Positions 1 to 9,664 of a stretch of 64,000 nucleotides of DNA are shown here, one piece after another. The notes beneath the pieces were generated by a model, which did no database searches, was not told where the DNA came from, and was given only the letters and a program-made list of their open reading frames with translations. The position numbers and the translations under genes were made by a program. How positions within the stretch are numbered: the first letter of the stretch is position 1; each line of letters begins with the position of its first letter. Origin of the DNA: Isochrysis galbana (lineage: Eukaryota > Haptophyta > Isochrysidales > Isochrysidaceae); assembly GCA_018136815.1 (NCBI GenBank), contig CM030931.1, positions 4,594,148-4,658,147 on the forward strand, in the 5' to 3' direction.

Positions 1-345
1 GTCACATAGCCTAAATTGACCTCGCTCCTCCACAATGACTCGAGTCTGCATACATAGCGAGCACATCTCTGTGCGTTGAGCCACATACAGACTGCCGTCC
101 TCGTGAATGCGAAGATAAGCCCGACAGTTGGGACATCGACCCACGCCATCCGGCCCATGCTCGCACACAATCTCGATGCAGCGCTGGCAGAACTGCGTGG
201 TGGCTGTCGCAGGGATGGTGCAGCATGGTAGGCGTGCGAGCGCCACATCGTTGCACAACTCTTCGAGGCAGATCGCGCAACTCAGAGCGGTCTCATCCTC
301 ACGCAGATCGCCGTCCTCGTCTGCGCTGGCTTGCTCTGCCGGCAT
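1..345 (-). CDS. RING-finger protein, C-terminal part beyond the window edge
   Basis: An open frame enters from the left edge and reads 115 residues from ATG 345-343 with no stop, so the gene is partial. It has a RING-like set of paired cysteines: CAIC at residues 23-26, CC at 41-42, FCQRC at 52-56 and CPNC at 71-74. The usual histidine after the third metal ligand is not obvious, and about nine extra residues lie between the CC and FCxxC pairs, so this is a RING variant, not a textbook C3HC4 ring. A further MCSLC pair follows near residue 94 and may start a second zinc site. RING proteins usually act as E3 ubiquitin ligases, but no substrate can be inferred. The frame stays open upstream of the chosen ATG, so an earlier start or an upstream exon is possible. 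Confidence 0.65.
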   Translation of the reverse strand, partial: MPAEQASADEDGDLREDETALSCAICLEELCNDVALARLPCCTIPATATTQFCQRCIEIVCEHGPDGVGRCPNCRAYLRIHEDGSLYVAQRTEMCSLCMQTRVIVEERGQFRLCD

Positions 346-359
346 CCTTCCGCAGCAGT

Positions 360-1090
360 AATTGGTACAGCGCCCGCTGTGATAGAGCGAGCGTGCGGAC
401 CTTCGGCAGGTACCTGGCGCCGTGCTAGCACAAGACTCACGGTTCAAGTTTCCTGATTGCAAAGCGAGGTGGTGAAGAATAATGAATTGAAGTGTGCGGG
501 TAGAGGGCGCGGTTGGGGGGCCCCCGTGGGACAGAGCAGAGGTGGGAGGTGGGGCTGCTCTCACGAGCCCATGCGGATGGGTTTTGGAGGGAGGCCGGGG
601 GCAAGTGCGCGTAGAGCGCTGGAAGGAATTTGGGTTGAAGGGGCGGAAGGGAGCAAGAGGCCGAGCGGACGGGCGGAAGAGGCGTGCCCAGCTGCGTCGA
701 GAGGAGCGGCCGGAGGCGAAGGCGTCCTCCCCGGGACCGGGAGAGGGAGAGCGCGGCGCGGTGCTGGGCGCACCGGCTAGGCTGCTCACGCCGAGAGGGG
801 CAAGCCGGAGCTACAGCACGGCGGCGCTGGGGGGCCGGGGGGAAGGGGGCAGGAAAAAAATAAGGTCTCGAGCGTCCTGGGACGGGGGCGGCAGTCTCGC
901 CTTCTGGGCTTACGTTCGACGTTAAGACTTATAGCGTCGTAGGACATCTTGTTAGTTGTTAGCTGTTAGCTAGTAGCTAGCATCCCTAGATCCCTACCCA
1001 CATCTTGGCTCCGGCCAGAGTTTCGAGAATTTTTTTTCGAAATAAGGGGGGCCAATCGCAATATCGCAATGAAAACTTTTTAACGAAATA
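360..1090. other. Spacer without a convincing gene
   Basis: GC-rich and purine-skewed sequence. The overlapping open frames here are compositionally biased (Gly/Arg/Ala) with no recognisable domain. At about 950-1005 there is an AT-richer stretch with repeated GTTAGCT/TAGCTAG words. It resembles, in inverted orientation, sequence near 24700-24740 beside the hAT element. Confidence 0.4.
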
Positions 1091-1610
1091 AATAGGGCGG
1101 TCACTCACTCTTTTTAACCACTATTTTCCGCCTCCCCTGGGTGTCCAAGGATTCCGCAGGGTCCCCCCCACCTGCCCCGGCAACCGTCTCCCACCCACCC
1201 CCACGAACCCCCTCCCGCCCCACGAAAGGCAATGGCGTCGGTGAGTGACCCCCCTCCCTTCCCCCGGGCGTGGCGGTCTATTTTGGGAGAATGACACGGT
1301 CGCCCACGGGAGGGAATCAGAGAAATGAATAAGGGGCGCATCACTATAAGAAACGCGGAGCTTCCGCGAAGGGCAATCGCCCGCGATCGGCCGAAGAATG
1401 GCCTGGAGGTAGTGGGCATGGTGAGCCCACACCTCTCGCGAGCAGTGTGGGGGGCCACTGGCCACTGGTAGGACTGGTAGGGAGCACGCGGGGTCTTGAG
1501 GGTGGCACACATCCACACTGACCCATCCTCGCCCCACGCGCTGCAGGAATGCCTTGATTCGCTTGCGCTCGAGCCCCACTGCTTTGGCTCGCTTGACGTT
1601 GGCAAGCGCT
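1091..1610 (+). repeat. Dispersed repeat R1, copy a
   Basis: Begins TAGGGCGGTCACTCACTC, followed by TTTTTAACCACTATTTT. Internal landmarks are TCCAAGGATTCCGCAGGGTC, TGGCGGTCTATTTTGGGAGA and CGCGATCGGCCGAAGAATGG. The same order of landmarks recurs at 20566-20930 in this orientation, and at 9040-9304 and 54800-55323 inverted. Copies a and d are the longest and share an extra distal part (near 1500-1600) with the words CATCCTCGCCCCAC and GCGCTCGAGCCCCACTGC in this orientation. No coding capacity is convincing. The terminus resembles hAT-type ends, so this may be a non-autonomous DNA transposon, though no target duplication was identified. Confidence 0.65.
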
Positions 1611-1639
1611 GGCTCGGACGCCCGGAGGTGCAACTCTTC

Positions 1640-2624
1640 CTGGGGGCCGTACAGCGCAATGAGCCGGTCGCGCCCGGGGCGTTCGAGGACGCAAAACCCG
1701 AAGGCGGACTGGCCTGGGCCCACGCGTTTGCGCTACATGCGCATGCGAGGGCTGCAGCAGGAGCAGCCAGGGTGGAGCATCGCGCGGCAGAGTTCACAAA
1801 CGCAGCTGTGATACTCTACCGCGCGATCCTCTGTCTATCAACCTCAGCAGGAGTCAGCGCTCGCAGCGGCGAGGAACGTTCTTCCCCTGCGGAGAAGGCC
1901 TGCGCGCTACGCATCGAGCGAGCGTGCAAGGCCCATCTGCAGGCTCGGAGGCAAGCAGAGCGACGCATGGCGAGGTGGGTTGGCTCAGATGAGGCGCACC
2001 TTGCAGCGGCGAGGGAGGCACTGCAACTCGTGCTTCAGGCAGAGCGAAAGCCCTTTCATTTGGCTGGCGGCTGGCGGCGATGGCGGCGGCAGCGGCGGCG
2101 GTTTTGGTGGTGGTGGTGGCGGCGGCGGCGGCGATCATCCGCCACAAGGCGATGAGACCAATGCATCCGATGATACGGCTCGGCTCCTCGCCTTTGCGGC
2201 AGGTCTCCACCCGCGGCTTGGCGCAGCTAGTGCCGTGCAGGCACTTACAGGCCTGGACACGCCATTGCGGTATATCGCCGCATACGTGCGATGCCAGTGC
2301 CCTCCCTCACCAGTAGGAGTTTCGGAGCTCCGCAGGCTGCGGCGGCTAGTTTGGGAGCAACATTTAGAGCTACATCATCTACGAACAACAATAAATACGG
2401 CCAAGGTTGAGATGGCCGCGGCGCACCGCAGCGCAAAACAGGCGGAACGGCGCGCAAAGCACGAGGCTGTGCACAAGCTCCCCACTCTATATTTGTGCGC
2501 GCTACGTCTTCAGGAAGCCAATAATCTGCCGACCGAGGCAATCGCCGAGTACCATGGGGCGGCTGTGCCTGATCCCGAGGACGTTGATGGATCGGATGTA
2601 AGCGACGAAGACGAGAGTCCGTAG
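1640..2624 (+). CDS. Hypothetical protein, possible frame change at a glycine tract
   Basis: Not recognised. One frame is open to 2155 and reads helical Ala/Arg/Glu-rich protein. A second frame (ATG at 1980, stop at 2624, 214 residues) reads a GGC-repeat glycine tract, then a helical region with a coiled-coil look (residues roughly 110-180), and ends in an acidic tail. The two frames overlap exactly where the GGC/GGT repeat lies (about 2075-2135). A short intron or an indel in the repeat could join them. The acidic C-terminus and lack of low-complexity bias after the glycine tract favour a real gene, but no domain supports it. Confidence 0.3.
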
Positions 2625-2645
2625 ACGCGACTTCCAACATGACCA

Positions 2646-3420
2646 ATTTCGACGCGGTGCGCGGGGGCGGCGGGCGTGATTGGCGTGGCTGTGAGGGCGG
2701 CATGCCGCGATATGGTGCGTGATGCGGCATCTACTCGGTGAGCGGGCACAAGAACGGCCTCGTGGCGCCGCCGGTCGCGGGTCGAAGTTGGGCGCTCACG
2801 GTGCGTCTTGGGGGCGTGACATCGTCATCACCGGCGCCCGCAAAGGGCTGATTTCGACGCGGTGCGCGGGGGCGGCGGGCGTGATTGGCGTGGCTGTGAG
2901 GGCGGCATGCCGCGATATGGTGCGTGATGCGGCATCTACTCGGTGAGCGGGCACAAGAACGGCCTCGTGGCGCCGCCGGTCGCGGGTCGAAGTTGGGCGC
3001 TCACGGTGCGTCTTGGGGGCGTGACGTCGTCATCACCGGCGCCCGCAAAGGGCTGATTTCGACGCGGTGCGCGGGGGCGGCGGGCGTGATTGGCGTGGCT
3101 GTGAGGGCGGCATGCCGCGATATGGTGCGTGATGCGGCATCTACTCGGTGAGCGGGCACAAGAACGGCCTCGTGGCGCCGCCGGTCGCGGGTCGAAGTTG
3201 GGCGCTCACGGTGCTTCTTGGGGGCGTGACGTCGTCATCACCGGCGCCCGCAAAGGGCTGATTTCGACGCGGTGCGCGGGGGCGGCGGGCGCGATTGGCG
3301 TGGCTGTGAGGGCGGGATGCCGCGATATGGTGCGCGATGCGGCATCTACTTGGTGAGCGGGCACAAGAACGGCCTCGTGGCGCCGCCGGTCGCGGGTCGA
3401 AGTTGGGCGCTCACGGTGCG
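2646..3420 (+). repeat. 205-bp tandem satellite array (cluster A)
   Basis: Nearly identical units begin at 2646, 2851, 3056 and 3261 (anchor ATTTCGACGCGGTGCGCG), giving a period of 205 bp. The fourth unit is cut at about 3420. Units differ by only a few substitutions, for example GTGACATCG versus GTGACGTCG. Each unit holds a 75-residue open frame, but 205 is not a multiple of three, so the frame does not continue across units and coding is unlikely. Diverged relatives lie at 49005-49240 and 49582-50190. Confidence 0.92.
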
Positions 3421-3589
3421 TGTCACGACAACTTGCTGCAACTCTGTCTTCACACGCAACATTCGAGACATCTCTCGATACTTCCCGGCAAATCGAGTTT
3501 GCTTTGCTCGGTATAAACCGAAATCTCTCCCGTGATTTGCTGCAATTCTCTCCCTCAACTTCGTTCTTGGCCACCTTGTGCGACCCTAG

Positions 3590-3960
3590 AATAGAGAGAG
3601 AACGAGAGAACGAGCCCGACCTTTGCAATGACGGCTGCCACTTGATCAACTTTTGCGAAGTCCTTTAGCTCGAGACTCAACACATGCGTCCCACAACACG
3701 TCGCCGTCAGCCATTTGTAGTGTCGCTCCAGAATTTTCCAAGCCGCTTTCATCGTGCTACAAGTGTCAGTAACGACCTGTACAAAGCCAAAACGACCATT
3801 CCGCTCCATACATTGGCGAAGCAACTCAGACACAAACCCAGCATTTTCTGAATCGCCGCTCGTCACTTTGATCGTGCCATCGAATAGCATGTAGCATGCA
3901 CCCAGGATTGCCGAAGAGAAAGTTGATGAGGTGATCTTTCTTCACGTTGTCCCACACCCA
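3590..3960 (-). pseudogene. hAT-type (DUF659-like) transposase fragment
   Basis: Minus-strand sequence reads a typical middle part of a hAT-superfamily transposase. One frame has FVQVVTDTCSTMKAAW followed by CCGTHVLSLELKDFAK, equivalent to the VVTDNASN...C..H.L.L block that carries the second catalytic aspartate and the CxxH pair. The preceding block (WVWDNVKKDHLINFLFGNPG) is in another frame, with a TGA between them, so the copy is frameshifted. Both the N-terminal BED finger and the C-terminal dimerisation region are absent. It is not close to the intact hAT transposase at 21.7-24.2 kb, so a second hAT lineage has been present. It lies directly beside satellite cluster A. Confidence 0.7.
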
Positions 3961-4084
3961 TCCGAGATTATTGAGCAACCGTTCTGTAGCAGCGGCGGCG
4001 GCCTACGTATGCGTAGGACGCAGGACGCGGAGGAGCGGAGGCGGAGGCGTTCCGCGCGCGGGGGGAAAAGGCCCCCCTGCGGTA

Positions 4085-4735
4085 TATGTGGCCCCCCACT
4101 GGTTTTCGCACAGTTTTTTACTGTTTTTTTTCGATTCCCAAAAACAGCTGTTTTTATTGTCTTTCTAGACCTCACCCGCTGTTTTTCACATCTAGCATCT
4201 AGGCTCCTTGCGTGCTCCTAGCGTTTTTAGTTTTAGGTTAAGTCGAAGTCGAGCGTTCAGGTATCGCCGGTGCAAGGAAAAGGAACCACCCCCTTGTGCC
4301 TTGTGTGACCCTGATCCCCCCTCAGGTGTTGGCCATTGGATTATATCGTGGCGCTGTTTTACTTCGGTCTTCATGAATATTCACTTAAGGGTTTTCGAAA
4401 AAGATTCCTTCCTTATTCCTGTGCGTAATTGTCGCCCTGTCGGATCGTCGGTCGCCCCGTCGCTCTCTTGTCGGCATTTTCCTTGTCCTTGTTCTTGTGT
4501 TCTTGTTCGCGGTCTATTATTATGTAGTAAAAATATTTGGTATTTGGGCCCACTAGCCACTATAGCCAGCTGCTACAAACTACAAACACGGCGGTCAAAC
4601 TGGAGGAGGTTTGAAACACGGCAAAACACGGCTGTGTTTGGCTTTTGTAGAAACACGGTAAACACAAACACGTGTTTCCCAGCTAGGATTTTCACCCTTA
4701 GAAGTTAAAAGCCCTGTTTGACCGCCCTACTCTTT
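4085..4735. repeat. CACGGTGTTT-rich repeat R6 with a TIR-like end
   Basis: Contains clustered words such as AAACAGCTGTTTTT, GAAACACGGTAAACAC and CACATCTAGCATCTAGGC. They recur at 48085-48200 and 48485-48620. The right boundary reads GTTTGACCGCCCTA (ending near 4731), the inverted form of TAGGGCGGTCAAAC seen at 48797 and 57317. A partial inverted partner, GGCGGTCAAAC, lies near 4588. Likely a non-autonomous DNA transposon family; the element boundaries and target duplication could not be fixed. Confidence 0.45.
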
Positions 4736-4759
4736 CGACGGAACGCGACCTGAATGACA

Positions 4760-4880
4760 GGCCGCCGAGCGCCCGTGGGCCACACGCCGTCCCGGCTGTG
4801 AAGGTGCGCAACTGGAGCTGTTGGTATGCTAGCAGCCTGACCCTCCTCCATGGCCATGGCTAACTTGCTACCTTTGGCCT
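4760..4880 (+). repeat. Dispersed repeat R3, copy a
   Basis: Contains GGGCCACACGCCGTCCCGGC, then TGTGAAGGTGCGCAACTG and a CATGGCCATGGCT motif. A second copy in the same orientation lies at 9540-9660 with a few substitutions. No coding potential. Confidence 0.7.
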
Positions 4881-5329
4881 TTGGGGGGGGCCAGGCCCCT
4901 GTGGCCTGTGGCCTGTCGGCAAGAGGGGAAAGGACAGGGGTGGTAGGGAGTTGGCTACAGTTAAACGACGCCGTCACACGTCGCTGGGTGACGTCGCCCC
5001 ACCTCTCTCTCGCCTCTGGGAGCTTCTCACCGCATCGACTGATTCTCTCCATGCTTTGGCTCACCTCGGCCTTCTCCACCACCGCCCGAGGCCCTCCTCC
5101 ATCCTTTCTCCACGCAGGCACAAAACTAAACTGATCGAAGGATCGTCGTCAGGTGTGTGGCGCGAGGCGGAGTGAGCACGTGAGAAGAGACGGCGAGGGC
5201 GGGAGGCGAGCGAGCCGAGAGGAGAGGAGAGAAGACGAGAGAGGGCCAAGAGTCGGCAGAAGAAATCCCTACACCATTGGATATCTTGTATTTCGTTTGA
5301 GAAAGAAGGAAGGGTGTGACCGAGTCTTC

Positions 5330-5550
5330 CCCCCACCCCCATATCCTCTCCTCTAGTCTCTCTCTCCTCCCCACCCACATCTCTCTCTCGCTCGCTCGCT
5401 AACTTAATATTTCAAGCTCACTCTCTAAACTTGCTCATTCCTTCTCTCTCCCTCTCTCCCCCCCCCTCCCTCTCTTTCTCTAAAGCTCTCTTTCGCTCGC
5501 TCGCTCTCCCCGCCCCGTCCTTCTCCTCTTTATCTTCTTCTTCATGTGAA
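5330..5550 (+). repeat. Pyrimidine (CT) tract upstream of the PINX1-like gene
   Basis: Long pyrimidine-rich run (CTCTCTC, CCCTCTC and TCGCTCGCTCGC units) on the plus strand. It is followed within 70 bp by a purine run, giving an abrupt strand-composition switch just upstream of the coding region. Confidence 0.7.
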
Positions 5551-5594
5551 ACGGGAGGAGGATGGCGACGCTCCCTCTCTCTCGACGTTGAGAG

Positions 5595-5775
5595 TAGGCG
5601 GGGGGGAAGGGAGCGAGGAGGCAAGGGGGGGGAGAGGAAGGGAGGGAGAGAGGGGAGGGAGAGGGGGGGGGGAGAGAGAGAGAGGGAGAGGGAGAGGGAG
5701 AGAAAGAGAGAGAGAAAAGAGAGCAGAGGAAGGGAGATTGAGAAAGAGAGAGCAGAGGAAGAGAGAGAAGAGAGG

Positions 5776-5829
<54 letters not shown>

Positions 5830-5850
5830 AGAGGAGAGAGGGGGTGGGGG
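5595..5850 (+). repeat. GA microsatellite in the 5' region of the PINX1-like gene
   Basis: Almost pure purine on the plus strand, with a perfect (GA)n stretch at about 5778-5828. It ends roughly 70 bp before the ATG at 5920. The Ser/Leu/Pro-rich reverse-strand frames across it are artefacts of the repeat. Confidence 0.9.
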
Positions 5851-5919
5851 GGGAAGAGAGAGTCGAACGGGAGGGAGGGCGAGCCAAAGCCATCGAGAGT
5901 GAGCGGGTGTTGGGCACCG

Positions 5920-7176
5920 ATGGGGAGCGGCGAGGCGAAGAAGTTCAGGGCGCTCTTCGGTTCTGCCGGCCGGCACGGTGACTCATTCTGGAAGGAGGAG
6001 AGCGAGAATATCGGGCTGAAGCTGCTCCAGGGAATGGGGTGGCAGGCCGGTCAGGGTCTCGGCAAGAACGGCGAAGGCAGCACAAGCCATATCAAGCAGA
6101 CGCGCAAGCACGATAACCGAGGGATTGGCGCGACCGCAGCCACGAGAGACGAGGCCTTCCGCGCCTCACAGGATCTCTTCAACGGGGTGCTCGCAAGGCT
6201 CAACGGCAAGAGCGATGAGCCCGACGCTGATAGTCCAAACGTGCTTGGCCAGGCAGCCACAACTGTCAAAGGGGCCATTGCGAAGCGCCAGCTTGCGCAC
6301 CGCTTCCGCCGCGCCAAAGATACTGCCGGCGCTTCCGCGACCGACCTCGCGGCCATTTTTGGCCGGAAGCAGAGCGTGCCAGCTGTCGATGAAGCCCATG
6401 CGACAAGTGCTGTCACCACCAGAACCGAGATCCATGTCGAGGCTCCCCCAGAGCAGCACACAAGCAATCTCTCATTGAACGAGTACTTTGCCCGCAAGCG
6501 CCGTGAACTCGGTCTCGCTCCAGTTGCAGTAACCGTCGCCGGTGCCTCGCTTGGAGGCTTCTCGCTTGATGACCAGGCCATGTTCGCCGAGATGCAGGTG
6601 GCTGCCTCGTACTCTGGCCGTGTGGGACTCGGCATGGGAAGTACCGGAGGTGCTAGTGCGAGTTGGAAGAGTAATCAGTACGCAGTTCCACAAAAGCGGT
6701 ATACTGATGTGAGCTGGATAGATCCAGGCGCTGCGTTGCCGACTCCCGCCACCCTAGCCGCTCACACGGAGAGGAGCAAGCTGGCCGAAAAGCTCCCAAC
6801 TGACGGCTCCCAGCATTTGACGAAAGCTGAACGCAAAGCAGCCAAGAAAGAGGCACGCAAGGTGGAGAAGAAGGCAGCCAAGAGGGCGGCGAAGGAGGCA
6901 GCGGCCGCTGCTGAGAGCGCCATCAAGGCCAGCTCTGGGAAGGCAGAGAAGGTGGAGGGAGAGGTAGGCAACGTGAGTGCGGCCTGCGCGGAGGCCATGA
7001 AACCAAAAAAGACCTCGAAGAGGCGCCGAGAGGGAGAAAATAGATCAATCATTGTGGATGAGGAGCACGCGACGAAAGAAGAGCAGGCGGAGACGATAGA
7101 TAAGAAAAATAGAAAACAGAAGAAGGGCAAATTGGTGGCGAAGGACAGGAAGGGAGAGAAAGGATCTATGTCCTAG
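5920..7176 (+). CDS. PINX1: PINX1/Gno1-type G-patch protein
   Basis: Predicted 418-residue nucleolar G-patch protein. PINX1 (yeast Pxr1/Gno1) stimulates the helicase Prp43/DHX15 in pre-rRNA and snoRNA processing; the animal protein also inhibits telomerase. The G-patch lies at about residues 25-75 (IGLKLLQGMGWQAGQGLGKN, then HIKQTRKHDNRGIGA), followed by the family's FNGVLARLNG helix. A LNEYFARKRREL motif matches the short segment found after the G-patch in PINX1 proteins. The C-terminus is a long Lys/Ala/Glu-rich tail with KKAAKRAAK-type clusters, typical of nucleolar targeting. The frame is open far upstream through the GA repeat, but homology begins just after the ATG at 5920, which is taken as the start. 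Single exon. Confidence 0.85.
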   Translation: MGSGEAKKFRALFGSAGRHGDSFWKEESENIGLKLLQGMGWQAGQGLGKNGEGSTSHIKQTRKHDNRGIGATAATRDEAFRASQDLFNGVLARLNGKSDEPDADSPNVLGQAATTVKGAIAKRQLAHRFRRAKDTAGASATDLAAIFGRKQSVPAVDEAHATSAVTTRTEIHVEAPPEQHTSNLSLNEYFARKRRELGLAPVAVTVAGASLGGFSLDDQAMFAEMQVAASYSGRVGLGMGSTGGASASWKSNQYAVPQKRYTDVSWIDPGAALPTPATLAAHTERSKLAEKLPTDGSQHLTKAERKAAKKEARKVEKKAAKRAAKEAAAAAESAIKASSGKAEKVEGEVGNVSAACAEAMKPKKTSKRRREGENRSIIVDEEHATKEEQAETIDKKNRKQKKGKLVAKDRKGEKGSMS

Positions 7177-7740
7177 ACATGCTTGACGCCAATCGCCATT
7201 GGTGTAGCCCTTATCCGCACCTCTATCTCAGTCCCATGATGTAGGAAAGTGACTGCATTTGAGAGCACCAAACCTGTTTGAACCCTTGAACAAAGCCAAA
7301 GTTATTGCCTTCCATGTCCATTCTCCGGCACGCTGCTTATGGCTGAGGCGTAGACCATCACGGCGAAATCGCAATGCGCTCCCACAATCTCAAGAAGCGT
7401 GTCCTACCTAACACGCTCGCGCGCACTCGCTCGCTCTCCGCCTCATCTGCACAGCACACATGTTGTGAGAGTAGCGCTGTGGCTGTGTGGATGGAGGAGG
7501 ATGATTGCAAGAATGTTGAGACCATGAGAGGGGAGCACCAAAGGCCACAGATCCACTGAGGACATAGGGGCGGCGGACACAAGTGGGCCACTGAGGCTGG
7601 AGCGCAGCGTTTCTCCCCCACTGGCGAGGCGGCATGGGCCTTCTCAGCTTGAATATGAGAACCCCATAGGCCATTGGAAGGCCGCCGCGCCACTCAAAGG
7701 GCGGTACCAACCACCCCCCAAGGAGGCCAGCAGTCGACCG
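7177..7740. other. Intergenic stretch, nothing recognised
   Basis: Sequence after the PINX1-like stop. Short frames exist on both strands (for example minus 7358-7693), but they have no domain or compositional support. Confidence 0.4.
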
Positions 7741-8159
7741 TTTATCGGTCGATCTGGCATACTTGAAAGCTGACCCTAATGGCTAGTGGTGGCTAGTGGG
7801 CACTGTCCGCTGTGTATCTCACGAGGCGAGAAGCGTTCATACAGGCTCTCGCCCTCCGGTCCATTGACGCGCTGGCGCTACTATCCTTATCGTCGTGGAT
7901 AGGGGGAGCCACACCGCGCCGCACACTCTATCTTTAGAGCGTGTCCCTTTCGCGTCCCGCTCCTTCCCTCTTGCATCCGTGATCCGTGCCCCGCCCTTCC
8001 CCCTTTCCCGCGCCCGGTCTCCTTCCCCTCCTCCGCCATGCGTTCTATCTTTAGAGCGTGTCTCCCCCACACCCCGTCCCTCTCTTCTCGCTCGCAGCTG
8101 ACGCAGCTGAAGATCTTGTTGCCACACCACAGTACGCAAGCGGCGTAGTCCAAAAAACT

Positions 8160-9000
8160 ATTGTTATAGTTTTAGCCCCTCTCTCTCCACTCCTCCCCTG
8201 CCATGGGGGAAGAACTACCCGCTCTCCTGGCACGCCTGATGGCCTGCCAGGAGCACACAGCCCTGCTGACCCATCCCTCTCCCCACAGGCACGCCTGATT
8301 CGCCCGCCCTGGCCTGTCCTGGCCAGCCCATCCCTCTGACCAGCCCCTCTTCCCCCTGGGCCCCCCTGTTCAGGACCCCCCAGCCAGCTCCAGTGCTCCA
8401 GTCGACTTGCAAGGGAGCGGAGCGCCAGCGAGGGAGAGGCAGGAGGGGCCAGGGCCATGCCCCAGCCTCACCTGCCCCCTGAGCTGTGCTCCCAGGCCCC
8501 TGCAGGCCACCTGGGGACCTGAAGAGGGGCCGCAGGCGCGCGCCATGGGTCCCCGCCGCAGGGAAGAGAGGAGGAAAAGGGAAGAGGGAGGGGAGGGGGG
8601 AGCGGCAGCTCTCCCCTCCGGTGTTTACGTGTCTTCTAGACGTAGTTGGGTAAGAGAAGACGGGGGCGCCAGAGCCAGGAGGGAAGGGCCGCGGCTCGCC
8701 GCGGCCACTCGCTCGGGCGAGGGAGATTAGCGCTCTAGGCCCCTAAACCTAAACTCACGAGTGCCCCCCCCCCCCTGCGTTGTTTTACCCGAAAGGGGTT
8801 TTCCCCCAGCGTGGCCTCGAGGAGAGGGTATGCTGGGGGGCGTAGGGTCGGTGCTTGCACTGGGGGGAGGACAAATATCGAGGGGAGGGGGCAATGCCCC
8901 CCCCCCCCCGGTACCACTCGGACACCTGGCTCGCCATCGCCAGGCATGGCGGGAGTCCGGAGTCCGGGGCTGAAAAGTTGTGTCCAATTAGCTAGTGGGG
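8160..9000 (+). repeat. Dispersed repeat R2, copy a
   Basis: Left part has CCATGGGGGAAGAAC, CTGATGGCCTGCCAGGAGCA and CCTGCCCCCTGAGCTG. The middle has GAAGAGGGGCCGCAGGCG. The right part has GCGTGGCCTCGAGG and ACAAATATCGAGGGGAGGGG. Shares blocks with 15400-15970, 28480-29245 (inverted), 31743-32495, 37490-38010 and 62270-63064. The right terminus with GCGGTAAGAATATTA is missing here. No protein-coding frame is credible. Confidence 0.7.
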
Positions 9001-9035
9001 TTGGATAGGATATAACATTTTAATTTTGAATTTTA
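8940..9035 (+). repeat. Short dispersed repeat R8, copy a
   Basis: Contains GGCATGGCGGGA, GAAAAGTTGTGTCCAATTAG and CTAGTGGGGTTGG, then an AT-rich tail. A second copy lies at 43905-43985. It sits between the R2 and R1 copies. Confidence 0.7.
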
Positions 9036-9039
9036 AATT

Positions 9040-9304
9040 CTAATAGTGATGCGCCCTACATTCACTACTTTGATTCGTTCCCGTGAGCGCCCGCCTGAAT
9101 CTCCCAAAATAGCCCGCCACGCGCGGGGGAAGGGAGGGGGGTCCCTCACCGATCACCGACGCCATTGCCCTTCGTGGGGCGGGAGGGGGTCGTTCGGAGG
9201 GGGGAGGCGGCTGGCGGGGCAGGTAGGGGGGGACTCTAAGGAATCCTTGGACACCCAGGGGAGGTGGAAAATAGTGGTTAAAATGAGTGAGTGACCGGGC
9301 TACT
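9040..9304 (-). repeat. Dispersed repeat R1, copy b (inverted, short)
   Basis: Reverse-complement match to the first ~270 bp of R1, ending GTGAGTGACCGGGCTA at 9304. The distal part present in copies a and d is missing. Confidence 0.7.
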
Positions 9305-9539
9305 CACTTGGACACTTGGAACATCTTCATCTTCTGGGAGGCACAGCATCGCTGACTTTTACTAGTCGACACGTCTACAACCGGTATAGAAGGAGTGAAA
9401 CGGTGGAAGGAGACGTATCACTTGCACTTACACCCTAGACCCTTGACCCTTGAAGTGCGAAGTACACAATGACAATGATCGACAGGAATGGAGTATATCA
9501 TCAGTCATTAGAACAGAGAATGGCAGGCCGACGAGCCGA

Positions 9540-9660
9540 CGAGGCCCGTGGGCCACACGCCGTCCCGGCTGTGAAGGTGCGCAACTGAAGCTGTTGGTGT
9601 GCTTGCAGCCTGACCACCCTCATGGCCATGGCTGAGTGCCTTTGGTGGGCCCCCAACCCC
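9540..9660 (+). repeat. Dispersed repeat R3, copy b
   Basis: Second copy of the block at 4760-4880, same orientation, with several substitutions and a shorter G-rich end. Confidence 0.7.
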
Positions 9661-9664
9661 CAAA

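Noticed and set aside
2719-3356. Three 75-residue frames, one per satellite unit
   Set aside because: They are the same frame repeated by the 205-bp period. The period is not a multiple of three and the composition follows the repeat, so they are not taken as genes.
5480-5976. Minus-strand Ser/Leu/Pro-rich frames of about 145 residues
   Set aside because: Read from the GA microsatellite; pure low complexity, opposite to a well-supported gene.
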